Shown: positions 40,901 through 53,200 of the stretch, one piece after another
How the letters are laid out: each line of letters begins with the position of its first letter
Position numbering within the stretch: the stretch's first letter is position 1
DNA from: Apostichopus japonicus
Taxonomy: Eukaryota; Echinodermata; Holothuroidea; Aspidochirotida; Stichopodidae
NCBI RefSeq assembly: GCF_037975245.1
Contig: NC_092573.1
Span: 23,405,265-23,465,264, forward strand
Length of the DNA stretch: 60,000 nt
Direction of reading: 5' to 3'
Notes under the pieces: generated by a model
Database searches by the model: none
Seen by the model: the letters and a program-made list of their open reading frames with translations, nothing else
Told to the model about the DNA's origin: nothing
Position numbers and translations under genes: made by a program

Positions 40901-43900
40901 TGAAAAACTTTTAGCTGATAGCAACCCTAGACACCACGGATCACTTGGTATGAAAAGTCTGTGTATGTTTAGTGTATGATACGACCACCCAGGGAAATTG
41001 ATTATGCATCGAAGAACAATAGTTATTCACCTAGTTTATGGTCGGTATGAGTAATACTTTTCGAAATTGGGTCGGTAGTAGGAAGTGTTTTTCAACTGTA
41101 CCTTATAAAGTCTACAGCAACCAGTGTTAAAAACAAATTTGGTTCAGTTAAAATGTTAAAGGGTGACTTTAGGTACAAAATCAATTTTGATGTTTTGTAG
41201 ACCATTCAAGTTAAGTTCAGGTTATGTGTCTATACCACCTTTTAATATTTGAGGGAACGACCCTTTAAGCAGTTGAGGTTCATCAACTTGCGTGACTAAA
41301 CTGTGTAGTCTAATAATACACAGATCATTGGGTCAGTTCCTATTAAGTAATGCAAAACTCAATGTTAGACTAACGAGACGTTTATGGCCTCAAAATGATA
41401 TGATTAGCAGCATTGTTAGTACCAATTTTTAAGGATAAATGTTGGTGAATGTCATCCAAGGCACAGTGGCGTAATGATGAGCCTGGGGCCCCGGCTCCTG
41501 GCCCAAAGGGGCCCCCTATCAGGAGGTCCGAGCAAGTGCGTCTGCAGAAATATTGACAAGGGAGGGAGGGGAGGGAGGGGAGGGGGATCAGTAGGTCATA
41601 TAGGTGCAACACATTACTTGATCTATGTAAGTGGAGCACCACCATCGGTTGGCGCGGAGCGCACCACGATTTGTTTTGCCAAAAAATACTCCTAGATCGT
41701 CGGACAAGACACTTCCCGAGCGTTTCAAGTTGCATTTACACATCGGTTATTTTGAGATACCATGTCTTAGGATTTTGACTTTTAATAATTTCAGTAATGC
41801 ATCAGTAAAGCGGGGGCCCCTTTTGGTCGGGGCCCCCGACTCAGCACGGTCTGAGCCCATAGGAGTTACGCTACTGCCAAGGCAGCTCTGAGTGTTAGAA
41901 TTCATAAATTTAACATTAACCATTTGTCAACACCGAGAGGAGTTTTGTGCCTTTCAGTTTGGCCTTAAAGGAGCATTTCAAAGATGTAGCATATCTTAAA
42001 GCAGGTACGTAGCCAGAAATTTGAAAGGGGAGGGGGGGCGGAGGAGGAGGGGAGGGGGAGGAATTTTAAAAGTGGCATTTCTCATGATGTAGAAAAGAAA
42101 TTTTTGCCCATAGTGCGTCCCACTTTGCAGGAAATAAACAATAATAAGAGTATTGTATTATGTGGCAGACTATCTTTCAGGGAAAGATTGAGAAGGGTCG
42201 CTTAGCTTCCTTCAACCTGAAAAAAGGGCTTTAATGATATTTCCTGCTTTTGGTTAAATTTTAGGGTGCTCAAAGGGGGTCCCTGTTGTAAAGGTGAATA
42301 TTTTGAAAACTGGAATAGCTATAGAAATATTACTTGCACTTTATTTCTTGGACTAAAATATTTCTTGAGTCAAAATCTATCTAAAGTCTTCCTGATAGTT
42401 TCATAGTTACCAAAGTAACTGATTTCCTCATTTCACAGATTTCATCATTGAAAAGATTTTTTTTTTTTTCGAGTTCTAACAATGACATTACTCAAGGAGA
42501 ACATGTCGTCGTCCTTACTTCCTTCTTTCAATAATAATATTCATAAATATCTAATAAATAAAATAATGCAATCCTGCTTAATATTTTTTGCAACTTTCTA
42601 GAATACCAGAATTAGAATGTTTGTTTTCATTTTGTAGGTGGTCATCTCTTGTTTGGTTGGCCTTGCCATTTCTCAAGTTTTTGTTTGTTTATATCGTTCT
42701 TTTACTTCCAGGATGAAGTCATTTCTGCTTGGGGCATCAGAAAAAATGATGACATCGTCTGCAGGCTGCACTTCTCCATCAGTAAATATTTGGATGGACG
42801 TAAGTCAATTCACAATTTTACATCTCTGTATAAGAAGGAAGTCTCTTGACTACAGAGCTGTGGGTTTTTTGTTGTTGTTATTGTTGTTTTTTGTTGTTGT
42901 TATTTTGTTGAAAGAGGGTGGGTTTTTGAATGGTCAGTGGATAGATGAAGTTAAGGAAAGAGAGAAGGGGATGTCTTTGATTTCAGAAAATTACCAGAAT
43001 GAACAGCAATCTTCTTAAGGAGAGGATTTACTGTATAAGGAAGGGGGAAGGGATTATATTGCTCCCATATGTATTGTCTATTAGTAACCCTATTAATAAT
43101 GGTAATTTTGGGGTCATTTGCGTGGGTAATGGAAGGGTATGAGGCAGATTGTGGTGTGGGGAGAAGAACATTGCCACCTACAATGGTTTGCTCTCAATAA
43201 TTGTCAAGTATTCCCACAAACACTTGGTGATAGACGGTGCCTTGTCAGAGAGGGGGTTCTGTGATTGTTTGAAGACAGGAAGGGTCCATGAAGGGGGGGG
43301 GCTATGGTGTTTAGGACTATTTGAAATGGATAGAAGTTTGGGGTGGGTCGGGAGGGGAGGCTTTCAATGTACATTGTGCTTGATATTAACTTTGACACAT
43401 CTGCGTATTATTTTATATACTTTTTTCCCCCTTTGTTGTTGTGTATGATAAAATATTACGATTGTGATATTGACCAAACAAAATAATACCCAGCTGCTGC
43501 AATGTTTCACACTGTTTGCCACTTCCCATGTTTCAGATATTCCCAAAATTGAAGTATTTCAACGCCCAGGTCTTTCACCAACCAGTATATGCAACCAGTT
43601 GAAAAAGTAAGTTATTACATAATTTGTGCCATCTTTTCCAGAATGTACTCTCTTAGTGTCTAGATATCAACAGTTAAGACAGAGTCTCTCATGTAGTACA
43701 GGTTAATCCCAGTTCAAACGTCATTTGCAGCAACATTCATTACGGTCTTCCTTGGGCTTTTTTTCAGAGAAGGGGGGAGGGAGGATGGATGGGGGGTTTG
43801 GGAACTATGATTTGAGTTGATATGTCTCACCATATATTTGTCAGTACATTCAGTATTACAGAGCGTGCAGCCAAGCCTCATTATACACAACTTCTGCATG

Positions 43901-46900
43901 TCTTTGTTCTTCCTATGGCATTTGCATGTCTCTGTAAAATGTTATTATTTAATAGAAGGAAATACAATTTGATAAAAATTTGTACATTAGATATAATTGT
44001 TTTTCTTTCTCAATGACCTCTGAAATCTCAGTAGGATCTTTTGAGATTTGCCAGTAAGAGTGCTTTGTATTCTTCAGAAGGGCTTTTTAATCAATTAAAG
44101 ATTTTTTCTTACAATTTTCACAAACTCTCTCAGTCTATGACTCAGTGATGTTGTCTTCTACTTTCTGATCACGTTTTCATCAAAGTATAAATTATAGGGC
44201 TTTTCGTCTCTTTCTCTTCCTGCATTTCGTTTCAATCTCAGAGACTGTAAATCCCAGTGCATTTGTTCTGTTCCATTTGCAAACTCTGAAGTTTTTATTC
44301 TGGAGGGAATAAAAACATTTCTCAATTTAATAGGAACTGTTTTTTTTTTTTTATAGTTTTTCTTCAGTTTTTAGAGAAAGTAGAAGTAGTTCAAAGTTTT
44401 GCAAGTTTATGAAAGTTCTTGGATGACAATCTCCAGATAAATCAGCTCATGATGTAATCAAGTTTTTTGGAAATTATTAAACCTTGTCATTTGGAAAGGT
44501 TATTAAATTCACCATTTTTGGCCTCCAAAAATCACTTGGTTGTTAGGTTGATAAATATCTTTATCCTAAAGGTACTTTCTTGATTTCTTTCTTCTCTGTC
44601 GCTGAGCCAACAACTAATGTTGAAGATATAAGAGAAATATTTTTTAAGTTAGTATAGGTTATAAATGAGATTGGTACTCTTCCTTAATGCCTTTCCATAA
44701 TCCCCCTCTCCCTCCCCCTCCTACTTCTTAAACCCCCCTCTGCTTCGGTCCAATCCCATGATTTTGCTTTGCTGTATCTTCGATGATAACATTACTTGCA
44801 TTTTGTAGAGGTTTCTATCCAGTTGAATAAGCTCACTCTTTAGAAGCTTCACTCATAAATACCTTGTTGGAATGTAAGGCGACGTTGTTACAGACATGTC
44901 GTCCACGATACAGGTAAACTGCTGATATAAACAGCTCTTGAATTAATGAAGTTGTCAACCTTACCACGATTGCAAAAATTTATCAAACGATTTGTCTGTT
45001 TAGATTAAAAACACAGTTTCGTTTGCTTTCTTCCTCTTTTCCTATTTTCACCAGGATATCAGAAAGTTTTGTCGGACATCACTGGAAGTGCCTAAGCAAT
45101 GAGTTTGTACAGTCCCAGCTGAGGACAATCAGTTCTCCTTCCAGGTGGGAGGGTAACAGGTAGGGTAACAAAAAAAACCTGTTTTATTAAAATTAATACA
45201 GTTAAACATATGATAGGAGTAAACTAAAAGTAATCAAAGTCAATTATTTAAAGTTTGATAGCATAGCTTATTGTGTTCAAAATTACTACCAGTCAAATAT
45301 GATATATTATCAAACATAGAGAAAACATGTGGCAGGGTCTGAGCTGTGTTGCAGTAAAAGGGAAGGTGTTTATGGGGGTACGGATAGGGTTGGGGATGCG
45401 GGTAGCAGTGGGGAGGGGGGTCCGGGTTTGAATAGGTGTAAAAATAAACAATATGGGGAATTCCTCTATAAACAGTCCTTTCTCATTCGGACAGAAAAGC
45501 TTGATAATAGCGAAGGGATAACTGCAGCATTGTGGGAGGGTGAATCGTTGCGATCATGCTGTAACATTGCTCCTCCCCGTCCCCTCCCCTTCCCCTCAGA
45601 ATCCTTCTAGTGGTTAATTAGACCGAGCAAAATGAAAGGATGATGCATTTATATTCTCCCACATCAATGACGTCAAATATGTCAAATTCGTTAATGTCAG
45701 ATGGCATTTTTCAATTTAGGGAATCTTTTAAGGATAACATCAGGGTTAAATTCTCAAAGTCTTCTGATTGTGTTCCATGAAGGAAGTGGTTAAGTATCAC
45801 TCACATATTAGTTGTGTTTCTTCATCTTAATCAGCAATCAACATGCCATCTTAATTGGAGTTTCACAATCTCTTTCTACTTTTGTAGTATTATTGTCAGA
45901 AGTCAAAATTTACTCTCAACTTAAAGTATTATCTGATAAATAACTTGATTGATACTCAAAAGTTTGCATTTAAAATATTACATTTGTTCCTTCACGGTGA
46001 AGAATGAAACCGCAGGGAAAACCGTAAGAGTACTAGAGTGTCAAAGCTTTAAGCATTAACCCCCCCCCCTCCCCCAACCTCTCTTTGGCAAAAATGCACA
46101 CGAATAACGTTTAAACAGTAGATGGAGGTGTGTTAGGCATACATGATGTCTGTGTTTGGTGTTGAGGACTAGAGGGCAAGAAGGGGGATTGCTTGGGGGC
46201 TAGAGGGCATGAGAGGGGTGTTGAAGTCTAGTGGTCCAGAAAGTTTGGTTTATAGTTACTAAATACCCATATTCTGCAGCTTTGTAGTTAATGTTACACG
46301 ATAATCTCTTCTTTCCTTCATACTTGCTAATTTTTTTTTTGGCTGGCTGGCTGCTTTTCTTCTTAAGCAGCATTCAGAGGTTGTTTTTGTATTTTTGCAC
46401 AATATTTTCACATGGTAAACAATGTTGGTGTTTTGGTTTTCTTGTGAGTAAATTGAGCAAATAAGAAAGTCTTTGCAAGCCCAAAGGAAATCAATGTTAT
46501 ATGTGTAAACTTAAATCAAGGAGGTCCTTGTAGAACCTCCTGGCTTAGGCACCTCACCTTTGCAGCTTCTTGCTGTTTTGTTTGAATTTTCACTGGCTTT
46601 GTGATATTTCTACCATCATTGGAATTGAAAAATATGTAATTGTTTGATACAACCAGTGTCATTTTGCCTCTTTCTGTGATTTTTGAAGCTTTAATTAAAT
46701 GCTAAAAACTGGTAGACAGACCATAATAAGTTTATCCTTACGTGCGATTCATGAAGCTAAAAATGAAATGCTAAACAATGCCTTAAAGGGAGAAAAGACA
46801 ATGTGATTGTTTGACACAGACCAAATATTAGTTGATCTTCTAGTGAGTTTTTTTGAAGCTTAAATGAAATGCTAAACACCACTTAATATGAACATAGGAT

Positions 46901-49900
46901 ATGGCATTGTTTGACATAACCAATGTTGTCACACCTCTCATTTAGTGTGATTATTGAACCCTGAATGCTGCTTTAAGTATTTCTGCATCTCAGTTGTATC
47001 ACCATCATCATCATCATCACCATCATCATCGTCGTCGTGATCCTTTTAACAGGGTACCGGGCGCCAGAGGCAACCACCATCATCATAATCAATCGGCAGT
47101 CATATCTCGAGCTATCTCTACGCCAACCAATCTTCATCTCCCGCGCTCAAAGTCGGCTGATCTAGCAAATCATACCTTCTCTTCTTCGCAAAAGTGCGTA
47201 AACGCTTTTTTTCCAGTATCTTTTTATACGTGTATGGATTGTTTCTTCTTGCATTTCGAATTGTTTCCTTTATATGAATGATGAAAAAAAAAGTTTGATG
47301 TTGCACCTTTTGTTTGGGGAACACATTTTAGTATTAACATAGGACATGATTATTTCTCACTTGAGACGCAAAAAAGTGATGACGGGTCTTGACATGCAAG
47401 CATGTGTTTATTAAAGAGCAGTTATAAGCTGTTTTTCATGTTGAAGAGAGGTATCGATAAATTTTGACATCGACGATACTTGTCGTCAGTTTGAAAAGTA
47501 GATTTAATCTTCTCAAAACTGATTCAAGTGATTACAAAGTATTTTGGTGAATTCATGTGCCTTTGGTTAATGGTTTATTTCACTCTGCTCATAACTCTTT
47601 GGGGTAGATATTTCTCTGAACGTGCGTGAGAACAAACCAAAGTTTTCCTTTCTGAATAGTTTGCCGTATAGATTGCAACAAGAACGGCCGATAATAACAG
47701 CAGAGTCTGCCATTTGAGATTGTATTGAGTGTCGTGTGATCATTGCTATGTGAAATGCTGCTTATCGCTTTTTAATTACTTCATAGATATTAGAATACAT
47801 GTGTAGTCATTGTAGTTTGCTATTGCAGATAAATTAATCCCGGGAAATAGCAGTTTCATTTTATTTATTCATTCCATCTTTGAGTATAAAAAGTTACGAC
47901 TTTACAAACTTTTGAGGTTCTATCATCTCTGTGACGCAATGTTATGATTATATAGCAGATTGATCCATCTTCCTTGGTATATGTCATAATGGCCACATAG
48001 TTTGCCTTCATCCTGAACTTCAAAGCTACACATATTTCACTTCACCTGCTGTGATATATTTATATCAAAGAGGAATGGAGCTTTGCGTGTCAGGGCTGTT
48101 CCCCCCTCCCCCGTGCAGACTGCCCCACCCTCATACCGTGTGCAAGTTACCGGGACATGAGTATTGCACATGCCCCTTAAATTGTTGGTTCCCCCTCTCT
48201 CAACTCAAAGAGTTCCTGACTACTAGCCTATTGTGTGTGCATGTGTGTGTCTCATGACCACTTGACAATTTTTTAAACATTGATTAGAAGTACCTGAACA
48301 AAAATGAGACAAATGATCCTTTAAAAATCTCTCTTTTAAATCAGTCATATGGAATAGTTGAGAAGTAATTAGTAAAACAATTACTGATTGGAAAGGTATC
48401 TGTTCAAATGGTGGTCAATAATTCTATAATTGTCCAATTTAGAATATTGGGTCCATCATACACACTGTTACCATATGCTAATCGGTTGGAAAGCAATCTA
48501 TACACATTCATCGGCAGTCACACCGTTAGAATTTCTACCTAATTAGAAACAAGAAATCAGTGGCTTTTGATTGGATAAAACTCCCATTGCATCAAAAGTG
48601 AAAGCAGTGTTACACGATGGCCTATTTTCCCAGGCATTCATTTTTCGATCATTGTATCAGTGGATAAAACTGTATTTTAAGTTAACTCTTCATGCTGTGG
48701 AGGATGCTTGACATTTAAGAGATTTATGTCATAGTGAGATATGAATTTTGAGTAGTTGATATGCTGCGCCGATATGAAAGCAGGATAGGGCTTTAGGTTT
48801 AGTATCAGATAGAACAGAAATCGACTTGAAAAGCAAGATGAATATTAAACATGTCGAGTTTCGGTAACAGACTTACCTGGTAATCCCAGGGGGGTTGATT
48901 TAAATCTTTCAAGATTTAGCTTTATTTATAATTTTGTTTTTTTGTTTATTGGCTGAAATTATAAGATGAAGTTTGTACAGCATATTGTTTTTCACATTGG
49001 ATGAAAAGCTTTAGGGCCATTGAAAATATGCCAGGAAAGATTATATAATAGATGAGAATAAAAAAATAAATCAAATTTTCTCATAGAAACAGAAAAATGA
49101 AAATGACATTTCTAGGATGTTTTGTTTAAATGTTAGTTTGGGTAGAGAATGTATATTTTGGTTGAAATGTATTTTGAGAGAACTTAACATTTTAAAGACA
49201 CACTTGTTGCTATATTTGAGAGAAAAATGGAGAAAAAAATGCTATGGTGATGTCTTATTGGATTTTTACAAGTAGCCTTATATTCTTGTTATCATTTTGA
49301 CAATGCAAGATGTTGCAGATCTTTATATTGCATAATGTATAATGGTTAAAATCAGTTACATATTAATAGGAAAAAAAAAAAAAAATTGTAGTAAAATATC
49401 AGTCGAAATAATATGACACCGTTGTGTTTTGTTCGAGGTATATGTCACCGACATTGGTCGGCGACAGTTTGGATTGTTGCATATTCATAGGGTCGCTGTG
49501 TTATGGGTGTCTCTATTCTCTTTCATTCAGCAAAGCAAACAGACACTCCTGGTTGGGCTTTAGCGAGGGAGATGAGAAGAAAGGCAGGAAGAGGATGTTC
49601 CCATGGCAACGATCATCATCGACGTACGGCTTGTCTCCACCTTCATACGAAGATCTACACCTCATACCAAATGGGACACTTGTAAGTGTTAATTTCACCA
49701 CAGAGTTGTTAAAAAGAGGGGGTATTAAAGAACATAGTAGTGCTCATTGATTATTCTGAACCTTTAAAAGCAGGGAATACATAACTTGTGATCTTTTGGT
49801 GTTTGTCTGAGTATAGCAGGATTTATGCCATGACCAAGGGCAAAGTGAAGTAGATAAAGAGAAAAAAAGGGACATTTGTAAGAAGATTGTTGGCCTTTAA

Positions 49901-50120
49901 CCCAGATGATTAATAACAAATTTAGAAGAGCTCATCTCAAAGTGTCGCCATGGCAACAAACCACCTGTGCTAGGAAGGAATAAGGTCACAACACGCCTGT
50001 TTACGTTCAGTTTTCTGATGATCGCCGCACACTGCTGGCGTGAAACTCGAGTGACAACATGCTGTACGTTACCATATAGGTATACAATATTAAATATGTA
50101 TATGTATGTTTGTATGTATG

Positions 50121-50153
<33 letters not shown>

Positions 50154-50172
50154 ATATATATATAGATATATA

Positions 50173-50245
<73 letters not shown>

Positions 50246-53200
50246 CTATATATATATATATATAAACATACAAATATCCCCCACATCCGATTAATCCTCA
50301 ATACATAATCATTGACTCCGATGTTTTGTTCTTCTCACAGAATGGCAAGACGGCCAAACAGAAGCCCACTCTAGAGTACGGCTTCCTTTACCAGGTCATT
50401 GCTTACTTAAACAAGAGACTGATAACACTGAGTGAATTCTGCGTTGTTTGTGATGAGCCTCACATCTTTCAGAATGGTGCTATGTTGAAGGTATTACTGT
50501 CATCTTTGCATTTTATTCTCCTGTATTAAACTATTTAAGTCGGTAAGGTTGTGGTCGTACAAGATTACCTGCAGAACATACTTGGAAGGTTTATTGGGGA
50601 AATTAATAAACCGTGTAACAGGCATGAGACTCTTCCGCGGAAACGCGGATTTCCGATTATTTTTTTTTTCATTTTCGCGTTTTTTCTTGTAATTCGCGTT
50701 TTTTATTATTTTATTTATTTAATTTTTTTTTATTTAATTTTTTTATTTTTTTTTTGCCGAACATGCTGGACTGTGAAGGGAAGGAACACCAAATTTGACC
50801 AGTGGTGGAATCAAGTAGCACAAAGCAAGCAAAAAACCTTTTTTTTGGTTCAAAAAAGCTGATGGATAAATTATACAAGTAGAAATTCCACACCTTTTTG
50901 GCGAGTTACGTGATGTGATAGATTCCATCTAGAGTCCACCATTTTGCATTTAAGCCCTCCTTACCTGACAAAAAAATTCTAAAAGCGGGGGACCCCCTCC
51001 TCTTAAACCCCTCCCCCAGGACGGCGATTGATAAATTTCAGATTTTTTTCCCCCGGCTCAGTCTCATCCCTGGTGTAAATTTGCATAAATTTTGTATTAA
51101 AGATGGGTCTAGAGTGGCCATGATTCGACAGTATTAGATGGAAAGTTGCAAAACAAGTAGCATTTACATATTACATATCAGATAAAATAGTGCCATTTAT
51201 TGACTTGATTGGTTTAATTACTTTGCTGAAAATATGTGGTTTCCATGACCAAGATTCTCATAGATACTGTTGAAAACAGTTTGAATGAAGATTTTAAATT
51301 CTAGTTGGTCTTGAAAAGACCAAGGAAGAGGTGGATTTCATTACATTAATAATAGCATGACTTGATTTATTTGGTTTTTATTTGTTATGGTTTGTTATGT
51401 TGTGTGTAGTTCATATTTCATGTTTCCCATTGTTTACTTCCTTCCTGGATTGACCTCCTTCCTTTCACTTCCTGTTTGCTGAACCGCCGCCTGCGGTCTG
51501 TCAGAGGGAACTAATAATAGAGGTAGCTAACAAGAGACTAATAATATTGAGGAAGCAGAGGGAGCTAATAATAGCATGACTTTATTTATTCGGTTTTGTT
51601 TGTTATCGTTTGTTCTGTTGTGTGTAGCTCATAGTTCATGTATTCCTTTGTTTTACTTCCTTCCTGGATTGACCTTCCTTTCACTTCCTGTTTGCTGATT
51701 CGCAGCCTGCGGTCTGTCAGAGGGAGCTTTGCGTCTTCTCTCACCAGACGTTGGGTGTCATGCAGGACCCGTCGGTGAATATAGCTGCGGGAGCAGAAGT
51801 GGTGGACCTCTTAGTCGCTATGGTGGTCTCCGCCGTCCAATCAAAGAGGAAACACATCATCTTCGACCCGTACCCGATGGTGGTGGACCCCCTAAATTCA
51901 AAGGAGTTTGCCCTCCATCACAAAGTATGTCAAATTCTCATCAACTTGCCATGATCAAAATGCTTACAATATACTTTTTAGATTTGAGTCATTGTTGCTT
52001 AATAAAATGCAACAACATTGGAACACTTGGATTTGAAGTATCTTTTGGGAAAAAACTTCACGATCTGCGTTAGGAAAAACGAAAGGGAAGGACGTTTGCA
52101 GGTGTCTGAATGATTTATTACTAGAGCACTAATAAAAATGAAGAAGAAAAAAAATTTGTAGAAATTTCCCAACCTTATTATTTTTTCGAGAGAGAAACTT
52201 GTAAAAATGACAACTCCTATGCTGTTCCTGCGTTACTGAAATCTTTCACTCTATGAAAATGGTGGATCGTCCTGCAGGTGTGGTGTAAACTACATTTTTT
52301 CTGGTCCACTTGGTACAATTAGACATGTAGTAAACCCAATCATTTGGTGACAATAACAAAGTCAGCCTCAAAATCCTAATATTCAAGTTTCGTTTGGGCG
52401 AGATACATATTAGCCAAGATTTTTTTTTTCTGGGCTAGAGGAAAGGATCCATAGTTTATTCTGAAAAGTGACACTCTATGACAGGGTCATTCAGTCATTT
52501 GTTGTAACGCAAGCATAATAAGGAACAAAAGTTCTGTACGTGTTAAAACGAGAGATAAGTGTATTGAACCATAATTCACAGCCCTAAACTGCCATTAAAA
52601 AGTATCAATGATATTTTCAACATGGAGAAATTAATTGATTAGTGACCCACTTTGCATGAACAGTTTTGTATAGGTATGTTACTTTCGGTATATGAAGTCT
52701 TTTATTTTGATGTTGGAGAGTATATCTACTGTTAAATGCCCTTCTCTTATTTTTCATACAAGCCATTAAAAGCAGCACAACCTTTGTATTGTTTCAAAGG
52801 TTTGTTTTAATTAATCATTTGTTTTTTTAATTACTTTGTAAATCTTATCCAGAAAAAGAACTTTCCAAGAATCGAGCAGGCTCTGAAAAGTTTTGTATCG
52901 ATGAGGGAGATGCTTTCGGCGAGCACACCGAGTGACGTGAAAATGAAGATGGATAGCCAAGATGCTCTGGCATTCCCCCTCTTGCAATGGTACATTCCAA
53001 TTCTATTGTAATGTCCTATCATAGTATTAAAACATTCCCCTTTTGCAATGGTACATTCCAATTCTATTGTAATGTCCTATCATAGTATTAAAACATTCCC
53101 CCTTTTGCAATGGTACATTCCAATTCTATTGTAATGTCCTATCATAGTATTAAAACATTCCCCCTTTTGCAATGGTACATTCCAATTCTATTTTAATGTC

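Noticed and set aside
42638-43018. 126-codon open frame over exon 8
   Set aside because: Different frame from the conserved exon 8 peptide; runs into low-complexity GTT repeat.
46994-47281. Open frame with ten consecutive His running into exon 11
   Set aside because: The frame continues from exon 11, but the only upstream AG (46992-46993) would join exon 10 out of phase. The His run is a (CAT)n tract in the intron.
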